Shown: positions 1-7,943, numbered from the stretch's first letter. The stretch is DNA of 64,000 nt from Erysipelotrichia bacterium (GCA_012520255.1 JAAYOQ010000017.1:109914-173913); one strand, 5' to 3'. The notes: a model not told the origin generated them from the sequence alone. Made by a program: numbers and translations.

Positions 1-123
1 CGACCACTTCCAACTTTAAAGATTAATCCAGAGATTAAAAATATTGAAGATTTCCGTTATGAAGATTTTGAAATTTGTGATTATAATCCTCATCCAGCAA
101 TAAAAGGAAAGGTGAGTGTTTAA
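1..123 (+). CDS. thyA: Thymidylate synthase, C-terminal 40 residues (partial)
   Basis: The open frame enters from the left edge and ends at a TAA at 121-123. The residues read [14 protein letters not shown] and then a [14 protein letters not shown] tail. This is the typical end of ThyA-type thymidylate synthase, which methylates dUMP with methylene-tetrahydrofolate and releases dihydrofolate. The next gene, 2 bp downstream, is dihydrofolate reductase, which recycles that product, so the two form the usual thyA-folA pair. Only the tail is visible, so the active site cannot be checked. Confidence 0.9.
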   Translation, partial: RPLPTLKINPEIKNIEDFRYEDFEICDYNPHPAIKGKVSV

Positions 124-125
124 TT

Positions 126-608
126 ATGTTTAGTTTCAGTGTTGCTTTTGATTCAAATCAGGGAATAGGTATTAATGGGGTTTTACCTTGGCATATTAAA
201 GAAGAATTACAACTCTTTAAAAAGAATACTTTACATAAAAACATTCTGATGGGTCAAACCACTTATGACAAGCTACCTGGAAAATTGAAAAACAGGAATA
301 TTTTTGTTGTCTCATGGGAAGAAGCTTATCAGCCAGAGGGTGTTACAGTAGTAAGAGATTTAATTGGCTTTTTGGAAGAAAATAAAGATCATGATACTGA
401 ATATATTATTTGTGGAGGAGCATCAATCTATAATCAGGCTTATCCTTATTGTAAAAGAGGGTATGTATCAGTTATTAAAGATGAATATAAAGTAGATACT
501 TATCTGGATTGTTTCCATTTTGAAGATTGGAACAAAGTGGAAGAAGTTGAATATGACAAATTTATATATTATTTACTGGAAAGGAAAGAAGATGGAATTA
601 ATAGATAA
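126..608 (+). CDS. folA: Dihydrofolate reductase
   Basis: A 160-residue protein of normal DHFR length. It reduces dihydrofolate to tetrahydrofolate with NADPH in the cytosol. The N-terminal substrate-binding stretch is present (residues about 7-22, with GIGINGVLPWHIKEE), as is the NADPH-binding YIICGGASIY segment near residue 95. Its start lies 2 bp after the thyA stop, with GGAAAGG about 10 bp upstream, so translation is probably coupled to thyA. Its last 17 bp overlap the start of the flavin reductase-rubredoxin gene. The acidic residue that normally follows PW in the active site is not at the standard place here; the EE after HIK is the nearest candidate. Confidence 0.93.
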   Translation: MFSFSVAFDSNQGIGINGVLPWHIKEELQLFKKNTLHKNILMGQTTYDKLPGKLKNRNIFVVSWEEAYQPEGVTVVRDLIGFLEENKDHDTEYIICGGASIYNQAYPYCKRGYVSVIKDEYKVDTYLDCFHFEDWNKVEEVEYDKFIYYLLERKEDGINR

Positions 609-1197
609 GACGGCTCTTTTTAAAATTAGTTATGGTTTGTATGTTTTGACTACTAATGATGGTAAAAAAGATAATGGTATGATCTGCAATACAGTTATGC
701 AGGTTACTTCAGAGCCATTAACTGTTGCAGTAGGTATAAATAAGGCTAACTATAGTTGTGAAACAGTTCTAAAGACAAAAAAAATGAATGTCGTTACGTT
801 AACTGAAAAATGTGATTTTTCGATCTTTGAAAGATTTGGATTTGCTTCAGGTAAAGAAAAAGATAAGTTTGAAAACCTAAAGTATTGGAAAAGTCAAAAT
901 GGATTGCCAGTATTGGTTGATATTGTTAACAGTTTTATTTCTCTGGAAGTAAAAGAGTCAATCGATTTAGAAACGCATTACTTATTTATTTGCCAGGTGA
1001 CTGAAGCTAAAAGCATAAGCGATGATAATTCAATGACCTATGATTATTATCATAAATATGTAAAAAGAAAAACTGACACAACTAAAAAAGGATATGTTTG
1101 TACTATTTGTGGCTATATCTATGAAGGTGAACCTTTGCCTGAAGATTTCATATGCCCAATTTGTAAATATCCAGCCAGTGCGTTTGTAAAACTGTAA
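592..1197 (+). CDS. Flavin reductase-rubredoxin fusion (Hrb-like)
   Basis: About 201 residues from the ATG at 592, which is preceded by AAGGAAAGAAG. A longer frame extends upstream, but only this start has a ribosome site. Residues 1-150 look like the FMN-binding split-barrel flavin reductase family (ISYGLYVLTT, then NGMICNTVMQVTSEPL). The last 35 residues are a rubredoxin with two Cys pairs (CTICGY and CPICKY) that would hold one iron. Such fusions are known as high-molecular-weight rubredoxin (Hrb), which passes NAD(P)H electrons to flavodiiron proteins that reduce O2 or NO in anaerobes. No flavodiiron protein is visible in this window. It is probably co-transcribed with thyA-folA and ends at the terminator at about 1200. 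Confidence 0.85.
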   Translation: MELIDKTALFKISYGLYVLTTNDGKKDNGMICNTVMQVTSEPLTVAVGINKANYSCETVLKTKKMNVVTLTEKCDFSIFERFGFASGKEKDKFENLKYWKSQNGLPVLVDIVNSFISLEVKESIDLETHYLFICQVTEAKSISDDNSMTYDYYHKYVKRKTDTTKKGYVCTICGYIYEGEPLPEDFICPICKYPASAFVKL

Positions 1198-1225
1198 AAA
1201 AGCCAGGATTAGATCCTGGTTTTCT
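1195..1225. terminator. Bidirectional rho-independent terminator
   Basis: A 7-bp stem, CCAGGAT (1203-1209) with ATCCTGG (1213-1219), is followed by TTTTCT on the plus strand and preceded by AAAAAA, which becomes the U-tract for minus-strand transcripts. It separates two convergent operons. Confidence 0.8.
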
Positions 1226-1775
1226 ATAGTTTTATGGTAATAAAATCATATTTTTTTAATTGTTCAGTAATATGGGAAGAAATGATTAAGGTTCTTCCTT
1301 TTAAATTATTCATTATAAATTCCAAACATTGAAGGATATTTTTTTCATCAAGATTATTAAAGGGTTCGTCTAATATCACACAATCACTGTTTGCGATTAT
1401 TGCTCTTATGATACTTACTTTTTGTTTTTGACCACCAGAGAGACTGAAAACCGGTTTATCGATGAATTCTTTGCCTAATAGCTGTACAATTATTTCTTCC
1501 AGATTTTCCTTATTATTGATGATTTTCAAGTTTTCAAGAACGCTATATTTTTCAAATAATCTCGTTTGCTGAAAACTGCAGGAAAAATTACAGTTACTTA
1601 AAACACTCCCTTTGTCAGCTTTTTGTAAACCCATTATTATGTTTAGTAAAGTAGTTTTACCAATGCCACTTTCTCCAAAAATCAAATATTTATGATCAGG
1701 GTAAAAATGATAGGAGAAGTCAGACAGGACTGATTCATCATTAAATGATTTGGTAATGTTTAACAGTTTAATCAT
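1224..1775 (-). CDS. ABC transporter ATP-binding protein (NitT/TauT-like)
   Basis: A 183-residue ATPase, shorter than the usual 240-260 residues for SsuB/TauB-type proteins. It has Walker A (GESGIGKTT, residues about 34-42), the LSGGQKQK signature near 113, Walker B (CVILDEP near 131) and the switch histidine (IISSH). It would power the permease encoded just upstream. Its start overlaps the permease stop by 4 bp, so it is the last gene of a four-gene minus-strand operon. The substrate cannot be read from the ATPase. Homologues sit with NMT1/THI5-type binding proteins that carry sulfonates, nitrate or thiamine precursors. Confidence 0.88.
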   Translation of the reverse strand: MIKLLNITKSFNDESVLSDFSYHFYPDHKYLIFGESGIGKTTLLNIIMGLQKADKGSVLSNCNFSCSFQQTRLFEKYSVLENLKIINNKENLEEIIVQLLGKEFIDKPVFSLSGGQKQKVSIIRAIIANSDCVILDEPFNNLDEKNILQCLEFIMNNLKGRTLIISSHITEQLKKYDFITIKL

Positions 1776-2509
1776 ACTTTACCTCCCAATTTATTAATCA
1801 ATTGAATAATAATTTTTTCAAAAGAGTATGCAATAATAATTAGGACAAAACTATAGCTGAATAAAGAGGCACTATTTAAATAGATTTTTGAATAATATAT
1901 CTGCTCACCAATAGTGTTGATGGTATTGCCAATAATTTCAGCTGTAACACTGCTTTTGAAGGCTAAAGAGCAAGCTGTACTAATTGAATTTTTTAAAAAA
2001 GGAGTGATAGATAAACGATAAATATATAAAACTTTTTTATGGAAAGAAAATCTGAAGATTTCAGCCACTTCTAATATTTCTTTGTTTACATTTTGCAGTC
2101 CTGATAAGATAGCATAGTAGAATTGTGGGAAAACTACAATAAATGAAATATAAATACTTAAATATTTAGAACCGAACCAGAGAAGAATGATTACTATTAT
2201 TGAAGCGACCGGAACAGATTTTAAGATAAATAAAACAGGATTAATAAAGGACTTGAAAAAACTGATTTTATAAGAAAATATTGCGAAAAACAGACCAAAT
2301 ATAAAAGCTGACAAAAAACCAAAGATAGTGAAAATTACAGTTTTAAATATCGAAATCCAAAATACTTTAGTTGACAGCAAGCTGAAAAGCATGGCTAAAG
2401 TATCCGTGAAACTGGCAAATATGTACGGTTTATTTATTACACTGGCGGTTATTTCCCATAATATAAGCCAAAAGATAATTATTGAAATACTATTAAGTTT
2501 CTTTTTCAT
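1772..2509 (-). CDS. ABC transporter permease (BPD_transp_1 type)
   Basis: A 245-residue membrane protein with about six hydrophobic segments and the typical SsuC/TauC layout. The EAA-loop region, LEVAEIFRFSFHKKVLYIYR at about residues 140-160, contacts the ATPase. It overlaps the binding-protein gene by 4 bp on one side and the ATPase gene by 4 bp on the other, which indicates one transcript and a single importer. The family moves small anions or thiamine-precursor-like compounds; the substrate here is unknown. Confidence 0.88.
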   Translation of the reverse strand: MKKKLNSISIIIFWLILWEITASVINKPYIFASFTDTLAMLFSLLSTKVFWISIFKTVIFTIFGFLSAFIFGLFFAIFSYKISFFKSFINPVLFILKSVPVASIIVIILLWFGSKYLSIYISFIVVFPQFYYAILSGLQNVNKEILEVAEIFRFSFHKKVLYIYRLSITPFLKNSISTACSLAFKSSVTAEIIGNTINTIGEQIYYSKIYLNSASLFSYSFVLIIIAYSFEKIIIQLINKLGGKV

Positions 2510-3444
2510 GGCAAATAATAAAAATCATCATTCGGCAAACTGCCACCTATGATATCCGGATTAAAATCTAAAAGAGTAGACAGATAACCCTGAAGTTTAT
2601 TTTTCATTTCTTCAGAATCAATAAATGTAATGTTACAGTAAGGTATTGCCTTAACAGCAATATCCTCATCTTCTACAATACCAAATTCTTTAACCCACTT
2701 TCCGGCTTGAGAAACATTTGAATTGACAAAATCAATAGAATTTTTGTATGCTATTAAAAATTGCTGTATCTGTTCTTCGTATTTTTCTAAGATTTCATTT
2801 CTAACGATAGTTACACCAGTAATTAATAATGATTCATCAGATACATTATTCCAGACTTCATTTAAATCCAGACAGATTCTTAAATCTGGATTTTTATTTA
2901 AAGCTGCTGTAACGAAAGGTTGAGGCAGCAAAGCTACATAAGAATTATTGCCAGCCAGAAGGCTGAGGATTTCTGTAGCTTCACTTTTAAAGTCTAAGAT
3001 GACATCATTTTCCAATCCATGTTTATTCAATAAATATCTGATGGCAATTTCTGGTGTTGCGCCCTTGCCGGTTAACAGGATTGTCTTTCCCTTTAAATCT
3101 TCAAAATCATTTATCAGATTATTATTTTCAACCAGATATAAAACAGAAAGAGTATTAATACAAATGACAGTATAATCTTTAGTTTTATTGAATAGATTAC
3201 CAGCTACATTTGCTGGCAGACAGGCAATGTCACATTCACCATTCGCTAAGGCAGCTACAATGCTATCAATAGCTGTTTCAATATTAAAATGATAATTTTC
3301 ATGATTATCATTGATTAATTTAACCAATCCGATAGTTGTAGGGCCCTTTAAACTATAAATATTTAAGACATTATCTTTTTCTTTTTTTTCTACACATCCA
3401 AAAAGAAATAAAATAATAATAAATATAATTAATTTCTTTTTCAT
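2506..3444 (-). CDS. ABC transporter substrate-binding lipoprotein (NMT1-like)
   Basis: A 312-residue lipoprotein. The start at 3444 is chosen because AGAGGAC lies just upstream and because it gives a proper lipoprotein signal (MKKKLIIF, hydrophobic core, LFGC lipobox at about residue 17). A longer in-frame extension would put 14 residues ahead of the signal. The mature part has the NMT1/THI5-type periplasmic binding fold features: an N-terminal IYSLKGPTTIGL segment, DIACLPANVAGNLF near residue 85, and LKGKTILLTGKGATPE near 130. It would capture a small solute outside the cell and pass it to the permease downstream. It sits 1 bp after the TM1266-family gene, in the same operon. Confidence 0.85.
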   Translation of the reverse strand: MKKKLIIFIIILFLFGCVEKKEKDNVLNIYSLKGPTTIGLVKLINDNHENYHFNIETAIDSIVAALANGECDIACLPANVAGNLFNKTKDYTVICINTLSVLYLVENNNLINDFEDLKGKTILLTGKGATPEIAIRYLLNKHGLENDVILDFKSEATEILSLLAGNNSYVALLPQPFVTAALNKNPDLRICLDLNEVWNNVSDESLLITGVTIVRNEILEKYEEQIQQFLIAYKNSIDFVNSNVSQAGKWVKEFGIVEDEDIAVKAIPYCNITFIDSEEMKNKLQGYLSTLLDFNPDIIGGSLPNDDFYYLP

Positions 3445-3445
3445 A

Positions 3446-3694
3446 TTAATTGTCCTCTTTATGATAAATTGTTTTAACCGAAACACCTTTAAGCATTCCT
3501 AACTTTCCACTTAATGAAGAAATGATATTGTTTTCTGCCTCAATTACAATGCTGATAATTGAGATGTCTTTTTCTTTATAGGGTAAACCCATTCTACCAA
3601 TAATATATTGTCCAGACTCTGATAACAATTCGTTTAATTTTGCCACACTATCTTTATCAGAAACAATAATCCCGATTAAAGCAATTCTTTTCAT
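3446..3694 (-). CDS. TM1266-family iron-only hydrogenase system putative regulator
   Basis: An 82-residue protein that fits the small ACT-like TM1266 family by length and sequence. It opens with RIALIGIIVSDKDSV, then YIIGRMGLPYKEKDISIIS in the middle and LGMLKGVSVKT near the end. Members lie beside [FeFe] hydrogenase or its maturase genes and are named putative regulators; the mechanism is not known. Here it is the first gene of the minus-strand operon and is divergent from an [FeFe] hydrogenase, which supports the assignment. GGGAGG lies 7 bp before the ATG. The structured leader at 3709-3797 lies directly upstream. Confidence 0.8.
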   Translation of the reverse strand: MKRIALIGIIVSDKDSVAKLNELLSESGQYIIGRMGLPYKEKDISIISIVIEAENNIISSLSGKLGMLKGVSVKTIYHKEDN

Positions 3695-3708
3695 AGATAA
3701 CCTCCCAT

Positions 3709-3797
3709 AAAAAATAACCTCGCCATAAAAGACAAGGTCAAAACATCATACAAACACTCGCCTTCTATCGCAGAACTGATCTTTGATATTAGATTTA
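3709..3797 (-). promoter_or_regulatory. Attenuator-like 5' leader, candidate riboswitch
   Basis: On the minus strand a terminator-like hairpin pairs ACCTTG with CGAGGT (within 3716-3739) and is followed by TTATTTTTT, directly before the ribosome site of the TM1266 gene. An alternative helix pairs AAGGCGAG (3757-3764) with CTTGTCTT (3729-3736), allowing G-U pairs, and consumes the 5' arm of the terminator. The two helices exclude each other, as in riboswitch or attenuator leaders. I do not recognise the motif. The base pairing is seen; the switching is inferred. Confidence 0.5.
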
Positions 3798-3802
3798 ACT
3801 AG

Positions 3803-3811
3803 ATATTACCA
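3803..3811 (-). promoter_or_regulatory. Extended -10 promoter for the TM1266-ABC operon
   Basis: On the minus strand TGG is followed by TAATAT (-10 at 3808-3803). This is an extended -10 element with no good -35. It would start transcription near 3796 and give a leader of about 100 nt to the ATG at 3694. Confidence 0.4.
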
Positions 3812-3898
3812 TATTTTTTTAAAAATATAAATATAATAATAGGAAAAATAAATAGGAAAAATACTTTCAATATTGTTATTTTAAAATACTTATATTTA

Positions 3899-3907
3899 TG
3901 GTAAAAT
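3899..3907 (+). promoter_or_regulatory. Extended -10 promoter for the hydrogenase gene
   Basis: TGG-TAAAAT (-10 at 3902-3907) lies 25 bp before the hydrogenase ATG. No strong -35 is present. GGTGGG provides the ribosome site at about 3921. Confidence 0.4.
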
Positions 3908-3932
3908 ATGGTCGAAAAAAGGTGGGTATAAT

Positions 3933-5342
3933 ATGAGAAAATTTGATACAAAAGTACAAGATATAAAGTACAGGGTTTTAAGAGAAGTCGCTTCTTTAGC
4001 CTGGCAGGATAAACTGTTAGAAAATTTATTGGATATTCCTTCAACTATTATTCCTGGCAACAGTGCGACTATGCGTTGTTGTGTCTATAAAGAAAGAGCA
4101 ATCTTATCAGAGCGTGTAAAAATAGCTATGGGAGGAGACAAAAATAATCCAAATGTTATTGAAATAATTGATATTGCCTGTGATGAATGTCCTGATGCAG
4201 GTTATGTAATAACTGAAACCTGTAGAGGATGTTTAGCTCATCGCTGTGCCGATGTCTGTAAAATGGGGGCAATTACTTTTGATGCCAACCACGTAGCTCG
4301 TATTGACAAATCAAAATGTGTTGAATGTGGCTTATGTGCCAGAGTTTGTCCGTTTTCAGCTATTGTTAATAGAGTGAGACCTTGTCAGGCGGCATGTAAA
4401 GTTAAGGCAATTTCCTTTAACGAAGATAATGCAGCTGTAATTGATGAAGATAAATGTATTCAGTGTGGTGCCTGTGTGTATCAATGCCCTTTTGGAGCCA
4501 TTGACGATAAATCATACATATTAGAAGTCATTGACTTCATTAAAAACAAAGATGAAGATAATAAAGTAGTCGCGATGATAGCTCCTGCAATCGCCTCACA
4601 GTTTTCATATGCTAAGTTTCCACAAATCGTTACAGGACTTAAGCAGTTGGGTTTTGATTTAGTAATAGAAACAGCCTTAGGAGCTGATATGGTAGCTGAA
4701 AGTGAGTCTAAAGAACTGATAGAAAAAGGTTTTTTGGCTTCAAGCTGCTGTCCTGGATTTGTCAAGTATGTTGAAATAAACTTCCCAGAATTAGTGGAAT
4801 ATCTTTCTCATAACCTTTCACCTATGGCTTTTTTAGGAAAAAAATTAAGAGAAGAAAATCCTGACTGTAAAATTGTCTTTATTGGCCCTTGTACCGCTAA
4901 AAAACAGGAAGTCTTAAGGGAAGAAGTAAGAGATTATGTTGATACTGTTATAACATTTGAAGAATTACAGGCTTTATTTGATTCTAAAGACATTGATATT
5001 ACAAAATTGGAAGAAACTCAGCTGAATGATGCTTCTTATTTTGGAAGAGTATTTGCCAGAAGTGGCGGTTTAACTGAAGCGATGGCTCAGGGTATCAAAG
5101 AACACAATAGTGATTTTGATTTTAATCCACTGGTTTGTGATGGCATTGATAGCTGTAGAATAGCCTTATTAAGAAAAAAGAATAATGTCTTAAATGCTAA
5201 TTTTATTGAAGGAATGGCTTGTGATGGTGGCTGTATAGGTGGAGCTGGATGTCTTACTCATACAGATAAAAATAAAGTTGCCATCGATAGATACGGTAAA
5301 CAATCACCATATAAAACTATTTCTGAAGCATTAAATAAATAG
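3933..5342 (+). CDS. Monomeric [FeFe] hydrogenase, group B-like
   Basis: A 469-residue enzyme that would produce or oxidise H2 with ferredoxin electrons in the cytosol. The N-terminal 200 residues hold ferredoxin-type Cys clusters (CRGCLAHRC, CVECGLCARVC, CIQCGACVYQC). The H-cluster motifs follow: L1 as SSCCPGF (about residue 268), L2 as GPCTAKKQE (about 318) and L3 as EGMACDGGC (about 426). The usual group A forms are TSCCPxW, MPCxxKxxE and ExMACPGGC, so all three vary here in the way typical of group B enzymes. The family needs HydE/F/G maturases, which are not in this window. It is divergent from a TM1266-family gene, the classic neighbour. Confidence 0.92.
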   Translation: MRKFDTKVQDIKYRVLREVASLAWQDKLLENLLDIPSTIIPGNSATMRCCVYKERAILSERVKIAMGGDKNNPNVIEIIDIACDECPDAGYVITETCRGCLAHRCADVCKMGAITFDANHVARIDKSKCVECGLCARVCPFSAIVNRVRPCQAACKVKAISFNEDNAAVIDEDKCIQCGACVYQCPFGAIDDKSYILEVIDFIKNKDEDNKVVAMIAPAIASQFSYAKFPQIVTGLKQLGFDLVIETALGADMVAESESKELIEKGFLASSCCPGFVKYVEINFPELVEYLSHNLSPMAFLGKKLREENPDCKIVFIGPCTAKKQEVLREEVRDYVDTVITFEELQALFDSKDIDITKLEETQLNDASYFGRVFARSGGLTEAMAQGIKEHNSDFDFNPLVCDGIDSCRIALLRKKNNVLNANFIEGMACDGGCIGGAGCLTHTDKNKVAIDRYGKQSPYKTISEALNK

Positions 5343-5358
5343 AACAGGTGAAAACTTG

Positions 5359-6654
5359 ATGAAAAAATTATTTGTATTTATGATAGATGCCTTGTGTGCC
5401 AGTGATATTGAAAAGATGAAAGAAATGCCTAACTTTGGCAAAATTATCAATGAAGGTTCTTATGTGGCTTCACTGGAGCCAGTCTGGCCGGCATTAACTT
5501 ATAGTTGCCATACTTCTATTGTCACAGGGACATATGTTGATAGGCATACAATCTGTAATAATGAGGTAATGAAAAGGGGATGTAAACCTGGAGATGTCTG
5601 GTATGGTTATAAAAGTCAGATTAAAGATCCTACTATTTTGGATTATGCCAGAGAACATGGATTAACTACCGCTTCCATTGCCTGGCCGGTAAGCGCAAAA
5701 GCCAACTACACTTATAACTGGCCAATGATTGTACCGTATAAATATAAAGATTATGACGCTGAAAAATATCTTATTGGAAATGCTACTGATAATCTTATGG
5801 AAAAGTATTTCTGGAAGTATGGTCTACATCAGAAAGGACCTGATGCCGAGTTAGACAGATTGACAATGTCGATTGCACCTGATCTGATTAGAGATTTCGG
5901 CCAGCCAGATGTAATGTTCGTTAAAATGTGTGATTTAGATACTAAACGTCATATGTATGGCGTTTATGCTGAAGAAGCTTATATTCAATTAAGAAGACAT
6001 GATTTGGAATTGGGAGTACTCTTGGAATCAATCAGAAGGTATGGTGATTATGAAAATACCAACTTTGTTATTATGGGGGATCATGGTCAGACAGATATTG
6101 AGGATGTATTAAATATAAATGTTTTGCTTAAACAGGCCGGGTTTATCAGAACTGATAATAATAATGTGATGATTGATTGTGATTGTTATGCTCATTCAAT
6201 GGCATTGACCTGTTGTATTGAATTAAAGAATCCTGACGATAAAGTTATGGAAAAAAAAGTTAAAGATTTTCTTCTTTCATTGAAAGATGATAAAGATATC
6301 CAATTAAGGTATGTTTATGACAAAGATGAGATGAAAAAGCATTTTAGAGTCGCAGGACCCTTTGATTTTATTATAGAATCAAACAGAGATATTTCTTTTT
6401 CAGATCGCTTGGATAGAGATACTATCTGGGCTTCAGCTGAACCTGGTAATCATAAAACAGGAATCGCAACTCATGGTTCAAGAGGAGATAGAAAAGAAAC
6501 TACACTATTTATCGCCTGTGGACCTTCAATAAAGAAAGGTGTAGTTATTGATAAAGCCAGTATGGTTGATGAAGCCGTTACGATGTCTAAGATGATTGGC
6601 TTTGAGATGCCAAATACCGATGGTAGAATTCTTTATGAATTATTAAATGATTAA
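5359..6654 (+). CDS. Alkaline phosphatase-family phosphodiesterase/nucleotide pyrophosphatase
   Basis: A 431-residue protein with no signal peptide. AGGTG at 5346 selects the ATG at 5359 over an in-frame TTG one codon earlier. Residues 1-12 (KKLFVFMIDALC) carry the first metal-binding Asp. A Thr in the AALTYSCHTS region (about residue 55) is the likely nucleophile, and NFVIMGDHGQTD (about 235) and ATHGSRGD (about 375) supply the remaining metal ligands. This matches type I phosphodiesterase/nucleotide pyrophosphatase proteins, which cut phosphodiester or phosphoanhydride bonds. The substrate is unknown. It follows the hydrogenase by 16 bp and may share its transcript. Confidence 0.82.
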   Translation: MKKLFVFMIDALCASDIEKMKEMPNFGKIINEGSYVASLEPVWPALTYSCHTSIVTGTYVDRHTICNNEVMKRGCKPGDVWYGYKSQIKDPTILDYAREHGLTTASIAWPVSAKANYTYNWPMIVPYKYKDYDAEKYLIGNATDNLMEKYFWKYGLHQKGPDAELDRLTMSIAPDLIRDFGQPDVMFVKMCDLDTKRHMYGVYAEEAYIQLRRHDLELGVLLESIRRYGDYENTNFVIMGDHGQTDIEDVLNINVLLKQAGFIRTDNNNVMIDCDCYAHSMALTCCIELKNPDDKVMEKKVKDFLLSLKDDKDIQLRYVYDKDEMKKHFRVAGPFDFIIESNRDISFSDRLDRDTIWASAEPGNHKTGIATHGSRGDRKETTLFIACGPSIKKGVVIDKASMVDEAVTMSKMIGFEMPNTDGRILYELLND

Positions 6655-6670
6655 ATTTTGTAAAATTATT

Positions 6671-6700
6671 AAGATTTAGAGATTTATCTAGATCTTTTTT
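6671..6700 (+). terminator. Rho-independent terminator
   Basis: A 10-bp stem, AAGATTTAGA (6671-6680) with TCTAGATCTT (6687-6696, one G-U pair), has a 6-nt loop and a T-run to 6700. It ends the phosphodiesterase transcript. Confidence 0.75.
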
Positions 6701-6743
6701 AAGAAAACAATTACATACAATTTACATAATAGATTATTAACTA

Positions 6744-6779
6744 TGGTATAATATTATCGGTGATAAGCGACAGTTATCA
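6744..6779 (+). promoter_or_regulatory. Promoter with inverted repeat at the transcription start
   Basis: TGG-TATAAT (-10 at 6747-6752) is an extended -10 element. Directly downstream, TGATAA (6761-6766) and TTATCA (6774-6779) form a 6-bp inverted repeat where the transcript should begin. It could be an operator or a 5' stabilising hairpin. Confidence 0.5.
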
Positions 6780-6822
6780 TCAACCAAAAAACAAACATGC
6801 CATATTAATGGAGGTGTGATTA

Positions 6823-7902
6823 ATGAAGACGTTGATTTTAAGCTGCAACTTTGGAGGAGGCCATAACAGTTGTGGTAATGCAATAAAAGAATATTATGAA
6901 AGTCAAAATGTTGAATGTGAAATGTTAGATGCATTATCTTTTATTAATGATCTTGTTTCGGATTTACTTAGTAAAGGACATATTACAATTTGTAACCATG
7001 CTCCGTTTATTTTTGACAAAGGTTATAAATTAGCTGAAAATAATCAGAAATTTTTTAAAGAAGATTCATTATTTTTAAAGTTGATAAGTAAAAAATGTGA
7101 AGATTTATATTACTATATAATAGATAACTATTACAGCCAGGTAATATGTACTCACGTTTTTGCAGGGATGATGATGACAAAAATAAAAAATGAATATGAT
7201 TTAAAATGTAAAACCTGTTTTGTTTTTACAGATTATACCTGTCATCCAGGAACAAAATATTTGAATGTTGATTATTTCTTTGTTCCTTGCAATTATATAA
7301 ATGAGGAATTACAGTACTTAGGAGTTGATAAAAATAAAATTATCACAAGTGGTATTCCAATCAAAGAAAAATTTTATCAAAATTATAATTTAAGAGACGA
7401 TGGCATAAAAAATATTCTGATCTCTACAGGTTCTCTTGGTGGTGGACCACTTAAAAAGATTGTTATGGCTTTATTGAATGATGTAAAAGACGGTTATATT
7501 AAAGTTGTTTGCGGAAAAAATGATAAGTTGAAGAAGAAACTCCAAAAAGAATTTGAAGATAATCCACGTGTAGAAGTGCTTGGATTTATCAGCGATATCG
7601 ATAAGCTGATGGATGAGGCTGATGTATTTATTAGTAAACCGGGTGGTATATCGACTACTGAAGCTGTAAATAAAATCTTGCCAATGTTGTTTATCAATAT
7701 TATTGGGGCTTGTGAAGATTACAATAAACAGTATTTTGTTGATTTAGGTTGTGCTAAGACTTTTGATGATGTCGAACATTTATCAAAAGAATGTTACAAC
7801 TTATTGAATAATCCAGATCAATATAATGAAATTACCGCAAATCTGAAAGTTTTAAAGAAGTATAATAGTGCTAAAATTATTTTTGAAACAATGGCTAACT
7901 AG
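6823..7902 (+). CDS. MGDG synthase-family glycosyltransferase (UgtP-like)
   Basis: A 359-residue cytosolic or membrane-peripheral glycosyltransferase. The N-terminus LILSCNFGGGHNSCGNAI matches the MGDG-synthase domain glycine/His loop, and the C-terminal half holds the GT28-type nucleotide-sugar motif (FISKPGGISTTEAVNK, about residues 265-280). Relatives such as UgtP add glucose to diacylglycerol to make glycolipid and the anchor for lipoteichoic acid. The LTA-synthase-like gene at 12822 fits that pathway. GGAGGTG lies 6 bp before the ATG. It is transcribed alone and has its own promoter and terminator. Confidence 0.85.
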   Translation: MKTLILSCNFGGGHNSCGNAIKEYYESQNVECEMLDALSFINDLVSDLLSKGHITICNHAPFIFDKGYKLAENNQKFFKEDSLFLKLISKKCEDLYYYIIDNYYSQVICTHVFAGMMMTKIKNEYDLKCKTCFVFTDYTCHPGTKYLNVDYFFVPCNYINEELQYLGVDKNKIITSGIPIKEKFYQNYNLRDDGIKNILISTGSLGGGPLKKIVMALLNDVKDGYIKVVCGKNDKLKKKLQKEFEDNPRVEVLGFISDIDKLMDEADVFISKPGGISTTEAVNKILPMLFINIIGACEDYNKQYFVDLGCAKTFDDVEHLSKECYNLLNNPDQYNEITANLKVLKKYNSAKIIFETMAN

Positions 7903-7915
7903 TCATTGTTTTTTT
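7888..7915 (+). terminator. Rho-independent terminator overlapping a stop codon
   Basis: ACAATG (7888-7893) pairs with CATTGT (7904-7909), followed by a run of seven T. The glycosyltransferase stop codon TAG lies in the loop. Confidence 0.65.
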
Positions 7916-7943
7916 GTTATAATTAATTAAAGAGGTGCTAACT

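Noticed and set aside
4481..4765. A minus-strand frame inside the hydrogenase gene
   Set aside because: It is antisense to the H-cluster domain, with no ribosome site or family.
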